The notes beneath the pieces were generated by a model. The model was not told the origin of the DNA and made no database searches. It saw only the letters and a list, made by a program, of their open reading frames with translations. Shown in pieces: positions 6,685 to 11,596 of a DNA stretch of 11,596 bases. This stretch comes from JAABYT01 sp041581935 (GTDB lineage Bacteria; Pseudomonadota; Gammaproteobacteria; HK1): NCBI GenBank assembly GCA_041581935.1, contig JBFICP010000088.1, positions 1-11,596 on the forward strand, read 5' to 3'. The first letter of the stretch is position 1. Each line of letters opens with the position of its first letter. The position numbers and the translations under genes are program-made.

Positions 6685-8301
6685 ATGCAAGACAAACCGA
6701 ATATCCTGCTCATCCTGAATGACGACATGGGTTTTTCCGATATCGGCTGCTACGGCGGTGAGATTGAAACCCCGCATCTGGACCGACTTGCCTACTCGGG
6801 GCTTCGCTTTTCGCAGTTTTACAACTCGCCCCGCTGCAGCCCTTCGCGTGCGTCGTTGCTGACCGGCCTTCATCCTCACCAGACGGGAATCGGCATCCTC
6901 ACCTACCCGACCGGTCCGGAAGGCTACGCGGGTAACTTGAATCGGCGCTGTGTGACCATCGCCGAAGCGCTCAAACCCGGTGGCTACCGTTGCTACATGA
7001 GCGGCAAGTGGCACGTCGCGAGCAGCCTCCAGGAGCCGACGGACGCGTGGCCGATGCAGCGCGGATTCGACGCGTTCTACGGCACGATTATCGGCGCCGG
7101 CAGCTTCTACTATCCGAACACGCTGACGCGCGGTAACGAAAACGTCGATCACGAGGCGGAGAAGGACAAGACGTTTTTTTACACGGACGCCATCAGCGAC
7201 GAGGCGGTGCGCCAGATCCACGCACATCAATCCGACTATCCTGAAGCGCCGTTCTTCCAGTACGTGGCCTATACCGCGCCGCACTGGCCGCTGCACGCGC
7301 ACGATCAGGACATTGCCAAGTACCAAGGTCGCTTCGACGCCGGCTGGGATCGGCTTCGCGAGGCGCGTCTCGCGCGTCTGGTCGACATGGGGATCATCGA
7401 TGCCGAGTGGAAGCTCACCGGCCGCGATCCGTCGCAGCCGCCGTGGTCGGACGCCGAGCACAAGGAATGGCTGCTGCGCTGCATGGAAGTGTACGCGGCG
7501 CAAGTCGATCGCATGGATCAGGGCATCGGCCGGATTCTAAAAGCGCTCGAAGAGACCGGACGTTACGACGACACACTCATCATATTCCTTTCCGACAACG
7601 GCGCCTGCGCGGAGGACATTCCTGAGAATGTCGCGGTCGAACAGATGGTCAACGAGCTGATGCTCGCGCGCTCGCACACGCGTGACGGCGAGGAGGTCGT
7701 GTTCGGCAACATACCGGACGTGATGCCCGGGGCCGAGAGCACCTACCAGAGCTACGGCATTGCCTGGGCGAACATGTCCAACACACCGTTTCGGCTCTAC
7801 AAGCACTGGACGCACGAAGGCGGCGTGTCGACGCCGGTGATCTTTCATTGGCCGAACGGTATTAGCGAGCGGGGCGGGCTTCGGCACACGCCCTGCCAGC
7901 TTACCGACGTGATGGCCACGGTCATCGATCTCGCCCGTGTCGAGTATCCGAAAGTCCACGACGGTCAGGCGATCCTGCCCCTCGAAGGCTGCAGCCTGGT
8001 GCCGGTCCTCGAGCACGACGCCCTGCCTGAACGACCGCTCTTCTGGGAGCACGAGGGTAACGCCGCGGTGCGCCTCGGGCGTTGGAAGCTCGTCAAGGAG
8101 TACCCGGGAGACTGGGAGCTCTACGACATGCGGATCGATCGCACCGAGACCAACGACATCGCCGCCGAGCACCCGGCCGTCGTCGAAGACCTCGCTCGTC
8201 GATACGACGAGTGGGCCGAGCGCTGTGGCGTGATTCCGCGAGACAAGATTCTGGAGATGATGCGCGCCATGCCGAGCCAGGCATTCTGGGAGGACGAGTA
8301 G
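6685..8301 (+). CDS. Cytoplasmic type I sulfatase (arylsulfatase-like)
   Basis: A 538-residue sulfatase of the alkaline-phosphatase superfamily that hydrolyses a sulfate ester. The signature C-S-P-S-R-A-S-L-L-T-G starts at Cys51, the residue converted to formylglycine. Further active-site residues are visible: Asp13-Asp14 and Asp304-Asn305 (metal ligands), Lys108 and His110 in G-K-W-H, His200, and Lys373 followed by H-E-G-G. The N-terminal block (D-M-G-F-S-D-I-G-C-Y-G-G-E-I) and Cys51 position resemble the Pseudomonas aeruginosa arylsulfatase type (SulfAtlas S1_4-like, my assignment from memory). There is no signal peptide: the protein begins M-Q-D-K-P-N-I-L-L-I-L directly in the first beta strand, so it should be cytoplasmic. 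It lies 21 bp after the ATPase, with GAGG at 6675-6678. The natural substrate is unknown; the sugar-type importer argues for a small sulfated carbohydrate or polyol over a purely aromatic sulfate. Confidence 0.94.
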   Translation: MQDKPNILLILNDDMGFSDIGCYGGEIETPHLDRLAYSGLRFSQFYNSPRCSPSRASLLTGLHPHQTGIGILTYPTGPEGYAGNLNRRCVTIAEALKPGGYRCYMSGKWHVASSLQEPTDAWPMQRGFDAFYGTIIGAGSFYYPNTLTRGNENVDHEAEKDKTFFYTDAISDEAVRQIHAHQSDYPEAPFFQYVAYTAPHWPLHAHDQDIAKYQGRFDAGWDRLREARLARLVDMGIIDAEWKLTGRDPSQPPWSDAEHKEWLLRCMEVYAAQVDRMDQGIGRILKALEETGRYDDTLIIFLSDNGACAEDIPENVAVEQMVNELMLARSHTRDGEEVVFGNIPDVMPGAESTYQSYGIAWANMSNTPFRLYKHWTHEGGVSTPVIFHWPNGISERGGLRHTPCQLTDVMATVIDLARVEYPKVHDGQAILPLEGCSLVPVLEHDALPERPLFWEHEGNAAVRLGRWKLVKEYPGDWELYDMRIDRTETNDIAAEHPAVVEDLARRYDEWAERCGVIPRDKILEMMRAMPSQAFWEDE

Positions 8302-8327
8302 ACCGGACACGCCGGTCGCGGAAAGCC

Positions 8328-9272
8328 ATGAAACGCGAAACCGCATGCTGTGCACCGAGCGCAACACCCGCCGGGGGCACGGAGCCGCGCCACGAGCGGG
8401 TGCCGGTCGCCGGCGCTCCGATCCGAACGGGGCTGATTGCGCTTGATGCGGGCACGTTCATGATGGGAAGCGATTCCGACGAGAGCTATCGTGGCGATGG
8501 CGAGGGACCCCCGCGCCGGGTGACGCTCGACGCGTTTTCCATCGCCGCCTGCGCGGTCACCAATACCGAGTTCGAAGCGTTCGTCGCCGATACCGGTTAT
8601 GCCACGGACGCCGAGCGCTGCGGATGGTCTTACGTTTTCCAGGGCTTTGTTCACGACACGCTCGAGGATCGAATTAAAGGAATTTCTGCGGAAGCACCCT
8701 GGTGGGTGGCGATAGAGGGCGCGTGCTGGACTCGGCCCGAGGGACCGGGAAGCGGCATCGACAATCGCGCCAACCATCCGGTGACCCATGTCTCCTGGCA
8801 CGACGCCACCGCCTACTGCCGCTGGTCCGGGACGCGTCTCCCGACCGAGGCCGAGTGGGAGTTCGCGGCGCGCGGCGGGCTCGAGGGTGCGACCTATCCG
8901 TGGGGTGACGCGCTGCTCGCGAGCGGGCGCCACCGTTGCAACATCTGGCAGGGCGAGTTTCCGACTCACGATTCGGGCGGCGACGGATACATCGGGACGG
9001 CGCCCGTAAACGCGTACGAGCCGAACGGCTACGGCCTTTTCAATGTCGTCGGCAACGTGTGGGAGTGGTGCGAGGATTGGTTCTCACCCAACTATCACCG
9101 GGTCACCCGCAGCGCGGATCCCCGCTACGTGATCCCCACCGGACGACGGGCGATGCGCGGCGGATCGTTTCTCTGCCATCGCTCTTACTGCAACCGCTAC
9201 CGCGTCGGGGCGCGAAGCTCCAACACGCCGGAGAGCACCACGAATCACTGTGGGTTCCGCGTCGTGGCCTGA
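8328..9272 (+). CDS. Formylglycine-generating enzyme (sulfatase maturase, SUMF1-like)
   Basis: A 314-residue FGE-sulfatase domain protein. It would oxidise the sulfatase cysteine in C-x-P-x-R to formylglycine using oxygen and copper. The two catalytic cysteines are present in R-G-G-S-F-L-C-H-R-S-Y-C-N-R-Y-R (Cys283 and Cys288, five apart as in characterised FGEs). Other family marks are G-x-F-x-M-G-S near residue 42, H-P-V-T-H-V-S-W, R-L-P-T-E-A-E-W-E-F-A-A-R-G-G and N-V-W-E-W. The N-terminus adds about 35 residues before the domain, with a Cys-Cys pair (7-8) followed by A-P-S. ATG 8328 is 26 bp after the sulfatase stop; GGAAAG before it is close, so the ribosome site is weak. Having both cysteines argues for a true maturase rather than a related FGE-sulfatase-fold protein such as EgtB. 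The sulfatase upstream is its obvious client. Confidence 0.95.
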   Translation: MKRETACCAPSATPAGGTEPRHERVPVAGAPIRTGLIALDAGTFMMGSDSDESYRGDGEGPPRRVTLDAFSIAACAVTNTEFEAFVADTGYATDAERCGWSYVFQGFVHDTLEDRIKGISAEAPWWVAIEGACWTRPEGPGSGIDNRANHPVTHVSWHDATAYCRWSGTRLPTEAEWEFAARGGLEGATYPWGDALLASGRHRCNIWQGEFPTHDSGGDGYIGTAPVNAYEPNGYGLFNVVGNVWEWCEDWFSPNYHRVTRSADPRYVIPTGRRAMRGGSFLCHRSYCNRYRVGARSSNTPESTTNHCGFRVVA

Positions 9273-9615
9273 CGCGAACGGAGATGGATTCACGCAACGA
9301 TGGGACCGGCAGAGTAACGCACCAGAAACTCGCGGTTGCTCGGTTCGATTCATTACGATAGGTTGCCCGGGTGTCCAGGGACGCGCGGGCGAGGGGAATC
9401 GGCAACCGCAATTCAAAGACGCCCCGGCGCGGCCGACAATGGTTACAGCTTGCGAGTTGGGTAGGGGTCCTCTTGCCCCGGCGAGACGGGCGGTTCGGCG
9501 TAGAGACGCTTCAAGTGATTGGTGAGCACGATGTCATTGGCCGATGGCCCGGCTCGTGGGCGCGAGCCTGAGCGAACCGGGCAACTCGCGACGGCCTGCT
9601 GGTAGCGGAGACGAC
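9273..9615. other. 343 bp intergenic region between the two ABC loci
   Basis: No convincing gene fills this stretch. It holds one weak promoter candidate (9412-9440) and, on the minus strand, an open frame ending in TAA at 9443-9445 whose last 30 or so codons look protein-like but which has no start codon. I see no strong hairpin with a T-run, so no terminator for the FGE end of the operon can be pointed to. The ATPase frame is open upstream of 9616, but those codons lack ABC homology. Confidence 0.5.
9412..9440 (+). promoter_or_regulatory. Weak sigma70-like promoter candidate for the second ABC locus
   Basis: TTCAAA (9412-9417) and GACAAT (9435-9440) each match four of six consensus positions and are 17 bp apart. 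This is the best spaced pair found in the gap, but such matches occur by chance. It would give a leader of roughly 170 bases before the ATPase. Confidence 0.25.
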
Positions 9616-10719
9616 ATGTCCACTATCGAATTGGAGTCAGTCAGGAAGAATTGGGGCGGCGCCTCCGCGTTGGACGAGGTGTCGTTCATCGCGCCCGAGG
9701 GCGAGTTTCTGGTCCTGCTGGGGCCCTCGGGATGCGGCAAGTCGACGACCCTCAGATTGATTGCCGGACTGGAGTCGGTGACCGCCGGGCGAATTCTCAT
9801 TGCCGGGGAAGACGTCACCACGCAGTCGCCTTCCGCGCGCCGCATCTCCATGGTATTCCAGTCCTATGCGCTCTTCCCGCACCTCAGCGTTGCCGAAAAC
9901 ATCGCCTTCGGCTTGAAGGTCAGAAAGGTACCGCCGGCCGAGCGGCGGTCCAGGCTCGAGCGGGTGACGGAGCTCGTCGGGCTGACGGGACTGATGGACC
10001 GTAAGCCCGCGCAGCTCTCCGGCGGTCAGCGGCAGCGCGTGGCCCTGGCCCGCGCAATCGTCGCTGAGAATCACATTTGCCTGATGGACGAGCCGTTATC
10101 GAATCTCGACGCCAAGCTGCGTCACGAGATGCGCGTCGAAATCCGGGAACTGCAAAAACGTCTCGGAATGACCGTCGTCTACGTCACCCACGACCAGACG
10201 GAAGCCATGAGCATGGCGGACAAGGTCATTCTCATGCGCGACGGTCACATCGAGCAAGAAGGCACGCCGGATGAGCTTTACTCAACCCCGGCGACCACTT
10301 TCACGGCGCAGTTTATCGGAAGTCCGGCCATGAACCTGTTGACGTTGCACGATGGTCCCGACGGCGGTGTCATCGAAGGAGTGGAGACGCACGGCTCATG
10401 GCAGGGTTGCGGCACCGGACAGGTGATCGGAGTTCGCCCGGAGGACATTCGTGTCGCGGAGGCGGGCATACCCGCCGAGCTGAGTTCGGCCGATTATCTA
10501 GGCGCGGATAGTATCGTCACCGCACGCGTCGGCAACCAGTCCATCGTGGTGCGCATGCCCGGGCGCTTGCGCGTACGCGATGGAGAACGTGTGAATCTCA
10601 CATGGCCAAAAGAGGCTGTCCACGTCTTCGACGCGAAAACCGGCCGGCGAGTCGAAACACAAGACTCAATGCGACATGACGCCGAGCGTGACGTGGTTGG
10701 ACACGAGAACAACGCATGA
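9616..10719 (+). CDS. ABC importer ATPase, MalK/UgpC family (second system)
   Basis: A 367-residue ATPase paralogous to the one at 5599-6663. Motifs are complete: Walker A G-P-S-G-C-G-K-S-T (36-44), Q-loop Gln82 in V-F-Q-S-Y-A-L-F-P-H, signature L-S-G-G-Q-R-Q-R (134-141), Walker B Asp158-Glu159 and switch His192. The C-terminal part has G-S-P-A-M-N and G-V-R-P-E-D-I, typical of the MalK/UgpC regulatory region, then a hydrophilic tail of about 20 residues beyond the usual end. ATG 9616 is chosen because GGAG (9607-9610) precedes it by 5 bases and ABC homology begins at once. It is followed 55 bp later by a UgpB-like binding protein, so it probably powers a separate importer whose permeases lie right of the window. 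Service to both permease sets is possible. Confidence 0.94.
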   Translation: MSTIELESVRKNWGGASALDEVSFIAPEGEFLVLLGPSGCGKSTTLRLIAGLESVTAGRILIAGEDVTTQSPSARRISMVFQSYALFPHLSVAENIAFGLKVRKVPPAERRSRLERVTELVGLTGLMDRKPAQLSGGQRQRVALARAIVAENHICLMDEPLSNLDAKLRHEMRVEIRELQKRLGMTVVYVTHDQTEAMSMADKVILMRDGHIEQEGTPDELYSTPATTFTAQFIGSPAMNLLTLHDGPDGGVIEGVETHGSWQGCGTGQVIGVRPEDIRVAEAGIPAELSSADYLGADSIVTARVGNQSIVVRMPGRLRVRDGERVNLTWPKEAVHVFDAKTGRRVETQDSMRHDAERDVVGHENNA

Positions 10720-10744
10720 TAACGAACTGAGGATCGAATGTCGG

Positions 10745-10760
10745 TTCTCGAGAGTGAGAA
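10745..10760 (+). other. Short inverted repeat next to a Shine-Dalgarno
   Basis: TTCTC (10745-10749) and GAGAA (10756-10760) are exact complements around a 6-base loop, with the overlapping 8-base palindrome TCTCGAGA inside. The right arm ends directly against the GGAGG at 10761. The stem is only five pairs and may be chance. Confidence 0.3.
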
Positions 10761-10765
10761 GGAGG
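10761..10765 (+). promoter_or_regulatory. Ribosome binding site setting the start at 10775
   Basis: GGAGG lies 9 bases before ATG 10775. The in-frame ATG at 10766 abuts the site directly and is too close to use it, so 10775 is the better start. Confidence 0.7.
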
Positions 10766-10774
10766 ATGAAGTCA

Positions 10775-11596
10775 ATGATAAATACACTTAAACGATACGC
10801 AGCGCGCTCGCTCGGCGCACTGACTCTTGTGCTCGGCTGCGCAACGACGGCGCTCGCTGCCGTAGAGCTCACCATGTACTACCCCGTCGCCGTCGGCGGT
10901 CCGCTGACAAAAATTGTTGACGGTCTCATTGCGGATTTCGAGGCCGATCATCCCGACATCAAGGTCAATGCAATCTACGCCGGCAACTACAACGACGCCC
11001 GTATCAAGGCTCTCGCGGCATTGAAGAGCGGCCAGCCGGCACAGCTCTCTGTCATGTTCTCGATCGACATCTACGAACTGATCGAGCAGGACGCCATCGT
11101 CGCGTTCGACGACATTGTAGAAACGGAGGAAGAGAAGGCGTGGCTTAATGGCTTCTATCCGAGCTTGATGGAAAACGGAATGACCAAAGGAAAAACATGG
11201 GGGATCCCGTTTCAACGCTCGACCATCGTCATGTATTACAACAAGGACGCCTTTCGGGACGCGGGCGTTGATCCCGCCAAGCCACCGGCAAGCTGGGACG
11301 AGCTCGCATCCATCGGTCAGAAACTCGTCAAGAAGGACTCGGGCGGAAACGTCCAGCGCTGGGGTGTCATGATCCCGTCGACCGGGTATCCGTACTGGAT
11401 GTTCGGCGCGCTGACCATGCAGAACGACCAGGTACTGATGAACCGCGACGGCAACGAGACGTACTACGATTCGCCGGCGGTCGTCGAGGCGTTGACGTAC
11501 TGGCGCGATCTCGGTAACACGCACGGCGTGATGCCGACCGGCACCATCGAATGGGGAACGCTTCGCCAGAACTTCCTCGAGGGCAATACGGCGATC
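10775..11596 (+). CDS. UgpB-like ABC substrate-binding protein (3' end beyond window)
   Basis: The first 274 codons of a family 1 binding protein; the frame is open at the right edge. A Sec signal peptide is clear: K-R near residues 6-7, a hydrophobic core to about 22, and A-L-A (26-28) as the likely cleavage site. Cys22 sits in V-L-G-C, a poor lipobox, so a lipoprotein is less likely. The mature protein resembles the glycerol-3-phosphate-binding protein UgpB: F-E-A-D-H-P-D-I-K-V, Y-A-G-N-Y, W-G-I-P-F-Q-R-S-T and Y-Y-N-K-D-A-F-R-D-A-G-V-D-P follow the family closely. The natural ligand could be a glycerophospho compound or a sugar; UgpB-like proteins vary. It follows the second ATPase by 55 bp and likely shares its transcript. 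Unlike the binding protein of the first operon, it uses Sec rather than Tat. Confidence 0.92.
   Translation, partial: MINTLKRYAARSLGALTLVLGCATTALAAVELTMYYPVAVGGPLTKIVDGLIADFEADHPDIKVNAIYAGNYNDARIKALAALKSGQPAQLSVMFSIDIYELIEQDAIVAFDDIVETEEEKAWLNGFYPSLMENGMTKGKTWGIPFQRSTIVMYYNKDAFRDAGVDPAKPPASWDELASIGQKLVKKDSGGNVQRWGVMIPSTGYPYWMFGALTMQNDQVLMNRDGNETYYDSPAVVEALTYWRDLGNTHGVMPTGTIEWGTLRQNFLEGNTAI

Noticed and set aside
8082..8327. Upstream extension of the FGE frame into the sulfatase gene
   Set aside because: The stretch is the Arg-rich shadow of the sulfatase C-terminus; the FGE start at 8328 follows the sulfatase stop.
9335..9359. TTGCTC with TACGAT as a promoter for the second ABC locus
   Set aside because: The spacing is only 13 bp, too short for a sigma70 promoter.
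10832..10843. Lipoprotein signal (V-L-G-C) in the UgpB-like protein
   Set aside because: Leu at the -2 position and Val at -3 make a poor lipobox, and a good A-L-A signal peptidase I site follows at residues 26-28.

Overview
The window is about 11.6 kb of GC-rich DNA with densely packed genes and strong G/C third-position bias in the real reading frames. The gene types (Tat-exported sugar-binding protein, CUT1 ABC importers, GntR/UTRA regulator, RDD membrane protein) fit a Gram-negative proteobacterium, possibly marine or from another habitat with sulfated organics. The sequence alone does not fix the taxon. I see no tRNA, rRNA, CRISPR array or mobile element.

Layout. 1-732 (minus) is a GYF_2-RDD membrane protein that runs off the left edge. 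733-983 is intergenic with nothing convincing except the ribosome site of the RDD gene. 984-1412 (plus) is a small PPOX-type flavin/F420 split-barrel protein, convergent with the GntR/UTRA regulator at 1493-2242 (minus). A 160 bp divergent promoter region (2243-2402) carries a striking 26 bp near-perfect palindrome. A six-gene plus-strand operon follows at 2403-9272: Tat-exported substrate-binding protein, two permeases, an ATPase, a sulfatase and a formylglycine-generating enzyme (FGE). The four transporter genes overlap or nearly touch, and the last two follow with gaps of 21 and 26 bp. After a 343 bp gap (9273-9615) with one weak promoter candidate, a second ABC locus begins with an ATPase (9616-10719) and a Sec-exported UgpB-like binding protein (10775 to the right edge); its permeases presumably lie beyond the window.

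How the genes work together. The sulfatase has an intact formylglycine site (Cys51 in C-S-P-S-R) but no signal peptide, so it should work in the cytoplasm. The FGE next to it has both catalytic cysteines (Cys283, Cys288) and would mature it. The importer is of the carbohydrate type (CUT1). The simplest reading is that a sulfate ester of a sugar, polyol or similar small compound is bound in the periplasm, imported intact, and desulfated inside the cell, with the GntR/UTRA protein sensing the substrate or product at the palindrome. The substrate is not identifiable from sequence; no glycoside hydrolase or sugar kinase lies in the window.
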